This document shows positions 1 through 8,159 of a stretch of DNA of 14,778 bases, in pieces. The notes under the pieces were generated by a model. That model was not told the DNA's origin and searched no databases. It saw only the letters and a list, made by a program, of their open reading frames with translations. Made by a program: the position numbers and the translations under genes. The stretch is from NCBI GenBank assembly GCA_008704415.1, contig VXIS01000582.1, forward strand, positions 1-14,778, written 5' to 3'. Each line of letters starts with the position of its first letter. Positions within the stretch are counted from its first letter, which is position 1. The stretch is from Sphaerosporella brunnea (taxonomy: Eukaryota > Ascomycota > Pezizomycetes > Pezizales > Pyronemataceae).

Positions 1-590
1 GCAATTGGAAGGCTGAAAACACAGCGGAGAAGAACTTGGAGTTCAAGTCAAAATGTCTCAATTGTTCGCAGAGTATTTATACCGCGTGCATAGGACGGCA
101 TTGATCTGCTAGGCGAAACCACAGTGTTGCTACGGTAGTATGGTGTATATATGTGGTTGTGGGATAACCACGGTTTTCCAATTCATTACCGTATCGCCCG
201 CAATGCGGAATATGTAATCTGAGTACGTTACCCATTGTATGAATTGCGGTATTAATGTGGTATCATGGGTGTTGCGTAGCTACACCAATATGCAATATTG
301 GTATTCCCACCGTCACTATTTCTAATATTTATCCTGGCTTTTTGCTGGACTAAGTAAGCAGCATGGAGCGGTTAAAGGAGAAGGTAAGTAGGGTACAGGG
401 CTTCATCCGTGCAAAAAGAGCCAGCCATCCATCTAGAATAAACAAATAGACCATCGATATCATCATCATCATGCCCAGGGGATTGCTTCATCCTGAGTCG
501 AGCCAACTCTCATATATCAAGAGAGCACACTTACTTATGCATTCCCTATTCATCGAAACACCATCCAATCCACCCATCGCAAGCTTAAGC
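1..590. other. Non-coding left edge, AT-richer, with small palindromes
   Basis: No convincing gene is seen here. The stretch is richer in A/T than the coding blocks to its right. It holds two short inverted repeats: GTGGTT at 153-158 against AACCAC at 166-171, and ACCAATAT at 284-291 against ATATTGGT at 295-302. TATA-like text lies near 143-152. At 363-389 a start codon is followed by six codons and a near-perfect fungal 5' splice site (GTAAGT at 384-389), which could be a tiny first exon of the Cys-rich gene at 591. The region probably serves as promoter and 5' leader of that gene; this is inference. Confidence 0.5.
284..302. promoter_or_regulatory. Palindromic double CCAAT element
   Basis: An 8-bp perfect inverted repeat with a 3-nt centre (GCA) places a CCAAT pentamer on each strand (285-289 on +, 297-301 on -). 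CCAAT is the core site of the fungal HAP/CBC complex. It lies about 290 nt upstream of the start codon at 591. A regulatory role is inference. Confidence 0.3.
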
Positions 591-932
591 ATGTCAACGG
601 ACCGAACACAGGATGCCCAGGGGACCTGGGTCTGCATGGAATGCGACGTCGAGTCGGGCATAGGCCACAAATACAATTGCAGAATGGCCATGCGTCCAGC
701 AGCCGCACTGGAATGCTGCGTATGCAAGGCGTTGAACTCTACTAAGGTCGACGCTTCCACGTGCGGCAACAAGGACTGCGGAGCTGAGTTCTGCGACGAG
801 TGTATATTGGTGGGATCTCGCAGCGCGTACTGGCGCAGCGGCGTGGCTATGGCCGCACAGCGCTGGAGACAGGGCCAGAATCTCCTGTCCGAGGCACAGA
901 TCGATGCGCTCATGCGCGATTCTTTTGTTTGA
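591..932 (+). CDS. Small Cys-rich, probably zinc-binding protein, function unknown
   Basis: A 113-residue protein if started at 591; the same frame is open from 471, which would add 40 residues of low-complexity character. It contains a dense, regular set of Cys/His: C15-x2-C18, H26-x3-C30, the CCxC block C42/C43/C45, C58-x4-C63 and C68-x2-C71. This spacing suggests two small zinc-binding knuckles, as in many small fungal zinc-ribbon or RING-like proteins, but I cannot assign a family. The C-terminal 40 residues are predicted helical and lack cysteines. The start at 591 is preferred because the Cys-rich core follows directly. An alternative is a seven-codon exon at 363-383 spliced (intron 384-611) to GAT at 612, in frame. 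The opposite strand is also open (488-961) but shows no recognisable motif. Confidence 0.55.
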   Translation: MSTDRTQDAQGTWVCMECDVESGIGHKYNCRMAMRPAAALECCVCKALNSTKVDASTCGNKDCGAEFCDECILVGSRSAYWRSGVAMAAQRWRQGQNLLSEAQIDALMRDSFV

Positions 933-1708
933 AGCAATTCAATCCGCTTGTGCGCAGGCAAAAGTCATTTGTTGCGTTGTCGTTCTGCTCGGAGAAACTG
1001 TACTACGCATGCATGTGGCCGGGCGGAAAGCGGTGAGTAACTCACATAGGGGTAGCTACATGTAGTCAGATGAGCTGTGGATCCGGAAGCGAGGGGTCTG
1101 AATGATATCGTGTGATCGGCGTTGACCACCGCCACATACCCTACAATGCCATCACGCAAAATATATCGTGTTCTTCCTCGCTATTTCTCGCTATTTCTCT
1201 CTCTTGCCCCTCCCCTCTCGCCCACTCTCCTCTCGCATCATTATGACGGATTGAATCCTTCAAAAGCGATCGCTGCGTGTGCCCTTGCGCTATTTTATCC
1301 GGTTCCATCTAGGATCCCCATCGTCGCTCCGGGAATAGCCACCGTCCGCCAGCTCGGGAGCTTATCGGCAACCAGGTAAGAAGTATGGAGGATGTACATG
1401 CCATGTATATTAAAGTAGCGGCTGGTCTTGGTACATACCAAGTCCCGGGCACTGAGTACTTCGGTGTATCTACCTAGCACCCAAGTAGCTTCCCGGCAGC
1501 CCTGAGAACCCTGCTGGCTGCTTTCCCCCAGGAACCAGCAACCCCAAGTGAGCACCGCTGCGGTGCCCTTTAAAAATATCCAATCCCAAAGGGCTCCCTC
1601 AAACCCTTCACCATCTGCCCCCTCGATTGCGCCATCGTCCTCCTTTCTTTCTCCCTCCGCCTCCACCTCTTTGTTTCTCGCTTTCTGGCATCTCCGGCAA
1701 CAACAATC
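933..1708 (+). promoter_or_regulatory. Upstream region of bleomycin hydrolase gene
   Basis: No gene is supported. The region holds CT-rich stretches at about 1166-1235 and 1600-1690, typical of fungal promoters and 5' leaders. A 10-bp near-tandem repeat (CTATTTCTCG, then CTATTTCTCT) sits at 1181-1200. A small palindrome, TACATG-C-CATGTA, is at 1395-1407, and a CCAAT pentamer lies near 1580. The last pyrimidine-rich block runs up to the hydrolase start codon and probably marks its transcript leader. Confidence 0.45.
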
Positions 1709-3503
1709 ATGGGCAATGCGCACTCCAAACGCTCGCGGCGTGCCGTCACCTATCCCGCTCAGCGGATAACCATCAAAGGCAAAGAGTCTGACTCGGGTGT
1801 CACTCTCGCCGAGTCCAGCGGCATCGCTAATGTTTCGACGCTGTCGTTGACTGCTCTGGCAGAATGGCAGGAAAAGCTGCTCTCGGATCCAAAGGTAAGC
1901 AAGCATCCTCCTGATTGCTCTGGAAACTAGCCTTGAACTCACACAGCAGTGTGATGCGTAGAACCGCCTTGCTTTGGGAGCCCTGACGACGCACGCTGCT
2001 ACAGCTGTCCTTGTAAACCCAGCGGCCGTGCGAAAGGACAGCCACATCTACAGCCACAAGATCGAGCTCGAGGGCTCGCCCGTGACACATCAGCACTCGT
2101 CAGGTAGATGCTGGCTGTTCGCCGCCACCAACGTTTTCCGCGTGGGAATTATGAAGAAATATAAGCTGGCTGGGTTTCAGTTCAGTCAGAACTATCTTGT
2201 ATGGATGAAGTCTTTGGCGATGGGAAAGGTGGGCTGACCAGTCTAGTTTTTCTGGGATAAATTGGAGAAAGCAAACTTCTTTCTCGGGCGTAAGTGTTTC
2301 TTGTTTCTTTTGGTGGTGGTGGTGGTGGTGGATCAGTTGATCAGTTGCTGACCAGAGATAGAGATCATTGATACTGTGGACGAGCCGTTGGATGGAAGAC
2401 TAGTGCAGTGGCTGCTCCAGGCACCAGTTAACGACGGTGGACAGTGGGACATGTGAGACCCCTGTTTGAAGACATTCGCTCTTGTGTTGTACTGACAGCG
2501 ACAGGGTTGTGAACGTGGTCGAGAAGTACGGTCTGGTTCCACAGACAGTCTATCCAGACTCATTCAATGCCATGGCTTCTGGTCGCATAAACTGGTTGAT
2601 CACCGCCAAGTTGCGAGAAGCCGCCCTTCAACTGTAAACCCTCCAGCACTCCTTTGCTCTGCACACTTGCTGACATTTCGTAGCCGTGAACTCGCCGGCT
2701 CCATGGAGAAGAGCGATGACCTGCACCGATACAAGGCCAAGGTGATGCAAGAGATTTATGGAGTGTTGGTTCTGTCCCTGGGTACTCCTCCTAAGCCCGA
2801 CGACACCTTCACCTGGAACTATGTCGACAAGGACCAAAAGTACCAGAGCGTGGTAACCACCGCCGCCGACTTCTACAAGGACAATGTGGATGCAATCTCT
2901 TTCCCGGGCCAACTCCCCAGCCTTCCCCTCCAGACAAAAGCCCACATCAGCGAGCGCTTCAGTCTGATCAACGACCCCCGGAATGAGTACATGCGTCTAC
3001 TCACTGTGGATCGCCTGGGCAATGTTCGCGGCGGCCGCAGAATCTGCTACGTCAATGTGGACATGGAGACGATGAAAACGGCAATCATCGCGATGCTGAA
3101 AGCTAACTACCCCGTCTTTTTCGGGTGCGACGTAGGTAAGTTCTCGGACAGCACCAAGGGGATCATGGACACTGAGCTCTTCGACTACGAGCTCGGCTTC
3201 AACATCACCTTAAACATGAACAAGACGCAGCGTCTCCAGGCGGGTGAGAGCTTGATGACCCATGCCATGGTCTTGAGCGGTGTCAACATAGTGGGTGGAA
3301 AGCCTACCAAATGGAGGGTTGAGAACTCGTGGGGCCCCACTAGTGGTGAGCAGGGCTATATGTGCATGAGTGACAAGTGGATGGATGAGTACGTGTACCA
3401 GGCAGTGGTCGCACCGGAGTTTGTGAGCGCAGAAGTCAGGGACGTGTTGAAGCAGGATCCCGTGCACTTGCCCGTTTGGGATCCGATGGGGAGCTTGGCT
3501 TAG
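1709..3503 (+). CDS. BLH1: Bleomycin hydrolase / cysteine aminopeptidase (peptidase family C1B)
   Basis: Exons 1709-1894, 1962-2198, 2247-2289, 2356-2452, 2505-2633 and 2684-3503 join in frame to 503 aa; each junction has GT..AG ends and restores continuous family similarity. The family is a cytosolic, self-compartmentalised hexameric thiol aminopeptidase (yeast Lap3/Blh1/Gal6, human BLMH) that trims peptides and inactivates bleomycin and homocysteine thiolactone. Papain-type residues are visible: Gln106 six before Cys112 in SSGRCW, His424 in LMTHAM, and Asn445 in WRVENSWG. The C-terminus reads DPMGSLA, matching the tail that enters the active site and limits it to exopeptidase action. The protein is longer than yeast or human forms (about 455-480 aa), mainly through about 35 extra N-terminal residues that begin MGNAHSKRSRR, a myristoylation-type motif. 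Intron 3 carries (TGG)7. The family assignment is firm; membrane anchoring is inferred. Confidence 0.95.
2311..2331 (+). repeat. (TGG)7 microsatellite in hydrolase intron 3
   Basis: Seven perfect TGG units lie inside the 66-nt intron 2290-2355, taking up about a third of it. The tract is removed with the intron in the model above. Confidence 0.85.
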
Positions 3504-4393
3504 AGGTAGCTTAGACGCATAGATCTTGTGATACCATTTTTGTTTTTGCTTTTCCTTTGACTTTGTTTGGATTGGGCTGGTTTCGTTGGAGTCGGGCGAC
3601 TGGGATTTGCGGATAACAAGATTGATGGCATTTACTTTGAGTGCCTTTCCGAGAGTGATATAGACTGGGTACTGTGCAATTGAAATTAATGCGTCCTATA
3701 TAGCTCACCGACTATTAATGTAGCCAGCGTTGAGGATGGTACGTCACCAGCCACTGGAGGCTGTTCGTACGACAATATGACAGGAATAAAAACCTGTCGC
3801 CAGAGTGTTTTTGTGGTGAAAATACTCATACTGTGAGGGAAAATCCTCTATTACGCACAACAGGCGATTTTCCTGGTCATCACTCGGGTGTACCATTGCC
3901 AAATACCTGTCACCAGAAACTTTTGTACCATCATCAACGCTCGCTACAGTAATGTTTACCGAGTGAAGCAGCTTTTCAAGTCATGGAATGAGCATTGAGT
4001 AGCTCCTCAAGCGATAGAGATCTCACCAGACAGTACTGCTTTGTAGCTACAGTGATGTTTGCCAAATGGAGTTTCTCACCCCGACACTGCTGCATCTAGC
4101 TAGACCGCGATGAGCACCCGAGGGTTGCGGAAGAGTTTCATAAGTTTCATCTATATACATGCAGAGGCATATGCAAAGTATTTTGGGGGTTTTGATTTGA
4201 AGTTGCGAGGTGATGGAAAATGTGAGGCAGCATATTATAAGTGGAGAACTTCCCATGGCTGTATTATTCCTCTAACTTATTTGGCAATTGATGTCGAAAC
4301 AAGCCTCAATCAGAGTGACGGGAAGGCTTCCAGTGAGAGCTGTCGTCACGCTCACCCAACGCGTCCCTTCGCGTCAACCACAAAAAACCTTTC
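3504..4393. other. Intergenic region: hydrolase 3' end, degenerate repeat, next promoter
   Basis: No gene is supported across these 890 nt. The first 200 nt are probably 3' untranslated sequence of the hydrolase; the only AATAAA seen is at 3784-3789, rather far from the stop. From 3788 to about 4070 lies a degenerate repeat (separate entry). An 8-bp inverted repeat, GGAAAATC at 3838-3845 against GATTTTCC at 3866-3873, lies within it. From about 4100 on, the sequence is presumably promoter and leader of the gene at 4394. It includes ACGCGT at 4359-4364, 30 nt before that start codon; this hexamer is the core of the fungal MBF cell-cycle box, but a single short match may be chance. Confidence 0.5.
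3788..4070. repeat. Degenerate repeat, about 113-nt period, possibly RIP-mutated
   Basis: A short word, TCRCCAG preceded by CTGT or TCTC, recurs at 3797, 3910 and 4023, exactly 113 nt apart each time. The first two copies share AAAxACCTGTCRCCAGA. Copies two and three each carry a second matching word downstream, at 3943-3965 and 4046-4068. These two 23-nt words differ at four positions, all A/G transitions. Transition-only divergence between repeats is the mark of repeat-induced point mutation in Pezizomycotina. The rest of the unit aligns poorly, so copy borders are approximate. No transposase or terminal repeats were seen. Confidence 0.4.
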
Positions 4394-5866
4394 ATGACCA
4401 CCACCACCACCACCACCATGACCCCTCCGCCGTCTCCGCCGCCCCCGCCACGACGAAAGCGCCTTCCGCTCAACACGGCGCTCCTCCGGCTGCGCCGCGA
4501 GCTGAACGGCACCAAGTTCTACGTTCGTCCGTCGTCGCCGAAGGACCTTCCCCGGTACCACGTCGACCAGTTAGACCCGACGCTGAAAATGCGGCAGTAC
4601 CTGATCCTCGGAGAGCAGTCCACACATCCCTATCATCTCATCACGATGTCCAAATTCTCCGAAGGTGCCCAGCCCACCTTCCAGGGTCTACCAATCTCTT
4701 ACTTAGACCCTGATTGGATTCCGCCCGCTGGAATCGCATACTGGGCCTTTGATCCTGAGACCCTGAGGCTCACGCTCGTGCACACGACCTCGCATACAGC
4801 GCCGCCGCACTCGGGGCATCTACACCTCGCCTACACGGCGTGGGTCAACGAGATATCACAGCCGGTGCAGGTCCTGGGGTGGGCGCAGAAGCTGTGGTCA
4901 CCGCGGGTTCCCGCGTGCTTTGACGACTATGGCATCGTCTTTGAATTCCGCTGCGCGGCACAGAGTGTACAGCTAGAGTCTGTCGCAGCGCTAGGCGCCG
5001 GCCCAAACGTGTGTTTCGCGGACGTGACTAGCAGGAGCGACTCCACCGTCAAGCTGCTCCACGGCGGCTTGCTCTACCTGTACGAGCCGAACATTGGCAA
5101 CGTCTCTGCGTTACCAGACACCCCCGCGTGGGCCACCCTCAGCCCTGGCCGCGACATGACTGTGCGCTACGACCATTCCGATCCCTCGCATCCACCCGTC
5201 ATCTCCCCCCGGGTCCGCATCCTCCGACTCAAAACCCTCGCCGCCCTGTTCCTCGGAACGTGTAAGAGCCTCCCTGCGCTCGGGGGCCGCTCGCCGGAGC
5301 TTCGCAACTTCATGTCGCTGTTTCTCCCGTCCAAGCCCGTGCTGCGCGATATCCACGACGGGTTAGGCATGCACGGCAAAACACTGATCGCCTGCGGCAC
5401 CGTCGAGAAGCTGTCTGGCTTTTTCCATCTCCTAGTGTTTTCCCTGCAACTCCCGAGCACGGATAAACACCCCCGCGTCGCCGTCGTTACCGCAAAAGCA
5501 TTCGGCATAACCCCCGGCTTTGCAGACGAGGAAGACGGCACCCTCACCCCCGAGAACGCCGCCTTCTTGTTCAACACCGCGTTGAAGAAGTGTGGGGTCG
5601 CGCGGGGAATTGAGCACTCGGTGCACAACTGCGAGAAGGGGTGCACTCACCATGAGATTTCTGTGAAGAAAGCATATGTGGCGGGTGCGTCGACATTGAA
5701 GGAGATTGTATGCCCCGAGCTGGGGATTGTGTTGGAGGGCTGGTCAGATCAGAGTGGTCAGAGGCGACGAACATACAGAGTGCGGGGCGGCGGTAGAGCG
5801 CTTTCGGCGTTGGCGGAGGCGGCGGAAGCGGAGGCAGCGGCGGCGGCGGTGTTGGCGGGCGAGTGA
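4394..5866 (+). CDS. Hypothetical protein, 490 aa, family not recognised
   Basis: A single uninterrupted reading frame with strong coding character (GC-rich third positions, many shorter shadow frames). The start at 4394 gives a run of seven Thr (ACC codons) followed by a Pro-rich and basic segment (residues 11-24); the next in-frame ATG is 4418, residue 9, and is equally possible. Residues 25-460 look globular, with alternating hydrophobic strands and aromatic-rich segments at 100-120 and 145-185. A Cys/His cluster, H408-x2-H411-x-C413-x3-C417-x-H419-H420, could bind a metal. The C-terminus (468-488) is an Ala/Glu-rich low-complexity tail encoded by GCG/GAG-type codons. No signal peptide, membrane span or known domain is visible to me. 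It is flanked by the hydrolase upstream and a convergent gene downstream, with no operon-like relation. Confidence 0.75.
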   Translation: MTTTTTTTMTPPPSPPPPPRRKRLPLNTALLRLRRELNGTKFYVRPSSPKDLPRYHVDQLDPTLKMRQYLILGEQSTHPYHLITMSKFSEGAQPTFQGLPISYLDPDWIPPAGIAYWAFDPETLRLTLVHTTSHTAPPHSGHLHLAYTAWVNEISQPVQVLGWAQKLWSPRVPACFDDYGIVFEFRCAAQSVQLESVAALGAGPNVCFADVTSRSDSTVKLLHGGLLYLYEPNIGNVSALPDTPAWATLSPGRDMTVRYDHSDPSHPPVISPRVRILRLKTLAALFLGTCKSLPALGGRSPELRNFMSLFLPSKPVLRDIHDGLGMHGKTLIACGTVEKLSGFFHLLVFSLQLPSTDKHPRVAVVTAKAFGITPGFADEEDGTLTPENAAFLFNTALKKCGVARGIEHSVHNCEKGCTHHEISVKKAYVAGASTLKEIVCPELGIVLEGWSDQSGQRRRTYRVRGGGRALSALAEAAEAEAAAAAVLAGE

Positions 5867-6343
5867 TCGCTTTTTTTTCTTTCTCTGTGTGGTGCCATTT
5901 GAGGTGTTGGGCGTTTTGTGGCGTAGTACATACGGTACAATAGGCGGGCATAATGGGCGTTTGAGGGTCTTGTTTCCTTTTCTTTCATTGGGGTTCTGTG
6001 CGGGCTACTACATGGCGCGCTTTTCTGGGAATTGAGGCATTCCTCTATTCGCGTTTCTCTGGCATGGGGGGGTTGAGTCATTGATGGCTGGTGTTGACGT
6101 CTAACGAGTGATCCGCAATGAAATACAACAGCTGCCTTGTAACTTGAACCGTGGAGCCACATAAACATAAGGTGCTCGTAGAAATAGAGTAATTGCTTCG
6201 CTGACACCCTCTACGGGCAAGGTACAGATTATGTGGACGACGAATATTCAACCCAAAAAAATTGTTAGAATACAATAACGCCAATCCAAACCAGGTAAAC
6301 ATCATTAACGCCGGCCACTTAAATAATTGATACCGCAAAAAGG
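5867..6343. other. Intergenic region between convergent genes
   Basis: This 477-nt stretch lies between the 3' ends of the genes at 4394-5866 (+) and 6344-7345 (-). It begins with a T-rich tract at 5871-5880 and ends AT-rich. Short open frames on both strands show no recognisable product. No tRNA, hairpin of note or clear AATAAA signal was seen. It most likely holds the two 3' untranslated regions. Confidence 0.5.
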
Positions 6344-7162
6344 TCATTCTATTATTAACTGACCCATCATATCCAACGGGCCCTTGACAGCAACCTCCTC
6401 CTCATCCCTTTCCTCCCACGCCGGCTGCGGCTTCTTCTTCTCATTCCAGCGGAACCTTCCCTTGCCCTCCAGCTGCCTGATCAAATACAGCAGCAGCCCC
6501 TGGGTCGGATTCAAGTCTTCCAGCAGCGGGAAATACCAGATCGTCTTTTTGATCGGATAGGTCTCGAGCTCCTTTTCCGTTGCGCATGGCTCCGGGGTGG
6601 TCTCATCCACCATATTGAGCTCTTTGCGTTGCAAGCTTGCCATTACGTCAACGATGTTGAGATTTTTCTGTATCACCGCCTGTCGCCCATGTCAACCCCT
6701 CCTTCGCCCTGGGGGGGGGGGGGGGGGGGAGAGATAGGGTGGGGGGGGGGGAAGACTAACCCGCCGCATACTCTCCAAATCGTGCACCTCCGGCTGTTCA
6801 ATATCAATACACCTACACAGCAGCGCCCACGAGAACGTGGAGCGGGTGTTTCTCCCGAAAGTATCGCTGAACGCCTCATAGACGGCGGCGTGATAGCGTC
6901 TCCACGCGGCGTCTCGCCGCGCGTGTCGATGCACCAGGCGCAGCGCCGGCCACCCCTGGTACCGGTGCAGCCGCAGGAACTCGTCCGGGAACGGCTTCCG
7001 CCGGTCGTAGTCGAAGCGCGGGAACTCGGCTTTGAAGAAGTTGTGGATCGCGCGCAGCGAGAGCGGGCGCGTGGGGTCGATGGTCATCGGGTTGGTCGGG
7101 TCCTCCGGCGAGCGCGTCGGTGTCTTGGGCCGCCAGGCCGCGAGCTTGCTCTCGATGGCGCG

Positions 7163-7198
<36 letters not shown>

Positions 7199-7345
7199 GT
7201 TGTGTTTGGCCGTCGCTCTTGTGGCGGCGGCGGGGTCCCAGTGGACCCACCCTTTGGGCGCTAGGCTGGCCCAGCGGACTGCGCGTGCTGGCGTTATGAC
7301 CGAGGACCTCACTGCTGGGTTGCGCAGGAGGAGAGGCGTGGCCAT
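6344..7345 (-). CDS. Probable mitochondrial fungal protein, 302 aa, function unknown
   Basis: Exon 1 is 7345-6761 and exon 2 is 6667-6344 on the minus strand; the 93-nt intron starts GTTAGT, ends ATACAG and is phase 0. The start at 7345 (MATPLLLRNP) is preferred over an in-frame ATG at 7399, because the upstream stretch follows a T-run plus CAG resembling a 3' splice site and the chosen N-terminus is an Arg/Ser-rich amphipathic segment suited to mitochondrial import. Ten Ser (51-60) are encoded by an AGC tract. Residues about 108-205 carry a pattern I recall from unnamed fungal proteins: F-x-Y...P..EF.RL....GW, then F...FG...W..LC..I.I and finally NIVDV just after the splice junction. The similarity is from memory and no function is claimed. 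The C-terminal part is charged, with no membrane span. Confidence 0.7.
6668..6760 (-). other. Intron with C19 and C11 homopolymer runs
   Basis: On the plus strand this intron shows 19 G (6711-6729) and 11 G (6741-6751); in the transcript these are C runs. Splicing GTTAGT to ATACAG joins two exons in frame and unites the WALLC and NIVDV parts of the protein. The runs come soon after the 5' splice site, so they are not the usual pyrimidine tract beside the acceptor. Homopolymer length may be affected by sequencing error. Confidence 0.7.
7164..7196. repeat. (CTG)11 tract encoding poly-Ser on the minus strand
   Basis: Eleven CTG units on the plus strand, read as AGC serine codons in the gene 6344-7345. 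This is a length-variable type of coding microsatellite. Confidence 0.85.
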
Positions 7346-7421
7346 GGTATGGTATTCGGTGGAAGATGAACTGGAAAAAAAAAAAATTAAGTCGTGCAAC
7401 TAGCCATAGATTGTGGTGTAA

Positions 7422-7461
7422 CATCGGGAGCCAACAGACCCCCGCTTAGCACCTCCCGATG
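7422..7461. repeat. 9-bp inverted repeat with 22-nt loop
   Basis: CATCGGGAG at 7422-7430 is the exact reverse complement of CTCCCGATG at 7453-7461. It lies 77-116 nt upstream of the minus-strand start codon at 7345, so it could be a leader stem-loop in that mRNA or a dyad site for a DNA-binding protein. Confidence 0.6.
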
Positions 7462-8150
7462 CGGCGATCACCGGCTATGATGTGTACGTCGAAGGATTGT
7501 GATGATTTTGCTTTGCGGATGGAAATAGACAAGAACCGGATGGGGGCGTGCATGTGCAAGTCGCTGTTTTCTCCAAAGGCACCGCATTTTTTTTTCAGTG
7601 CAAGAAGCATCACCGAACAACTTCCTGCGTGGTGTGGCCGGGTGATCAGCGGTGAAGCAACATCAGTCCTAAGCTACTCAGGTTGTTGTCAGCGCTCACG
7701 ACGAGAGTGGGTTGGCAAACACTCTATTCCGCATCTAGTTCTAGACGGATAGCTGCGTATCCATCCAGGCGTAACTCAGCGTTAGCATCGCATCCTGCGT
7801 ATAACAAACCATTTTCACTTCGGCTACAGCGACCGCGCCTACCCTGGTGGGTAGCGGCAAGGAATGCCCCTCCCCGGCCCAATTGGAAACACGACAAGCT
7901 CAAACTCTGCTGTTAGGGCTGCAGGACCAGGAACGGTCAATGCCGAGGCACGAGACACGAGACATGTGGTTGACATCATAGATAGGACCGCTGGTCGTGC
8001 AGGACGGGAATCGAGTGATCCGCCGTGAACTGGCGCTTCCTCCAGCAGAGCTGCGAATATTCATGCTGATACATGGGAAAATTTATCACATACGCTCCCA
8101 AAAAGAGGAGTGATGTTAGGACGGGACCCAGGTTGCCGAACAAAATAGAG

Positions 8151-8159
8151 TTATATATA
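8151..8159 (+). promoter_or_regulatory. TATA box for the 8273 gene
   Basis: TTATATATA lies about 120 nt upstream of the start codon at 8273 and is followed by a pyrimidine/CA-rich leader (8190-8270), the usual layout of a fungal core promoter and 5' untranslated region. Confidence 0.5.

Noticed and set aside
1295..2047. 250-aa open frame on the minus strand
   Set aside because: It overlaps exons 1 and 2 of the bleomycin hydrolase in antisense, is low-complexity in part and shows no domain.
4394..4420. ACC repeat at the start of the 490-aa gene as a regulatory repeat
   Set aside because: Short, in frame as Thr codons and next to Pro-rich coding sequence; simple low-complexity N-terminus is enough to explain it.
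6629..7264. 211-aa open frame on the plus strand
   Set aside because: Antisense shadow of the minus-strand gene; its sequence is built from poly-Gly, Arg-rich and poly-Ala translations of the repeats.
6876..7424. 182-aa minus-strand frame with poly-Gln
   Set aside because: Alternative frame of the CAG tract; the Ser-reading frame has the import signal, spliced continuity and family-like pattern.
7459..7916. Overlapping plus-strand frames of 97 and 77 aa
   Set aside because: No motif, no shared reading and placed in a divergent promoter; could not be supported.
6104..8025. Shared 12-mer CGAGTGATCCGC near 6104 and 8013
   Set aside because: A single short match with no extension on either side; most likely chance.
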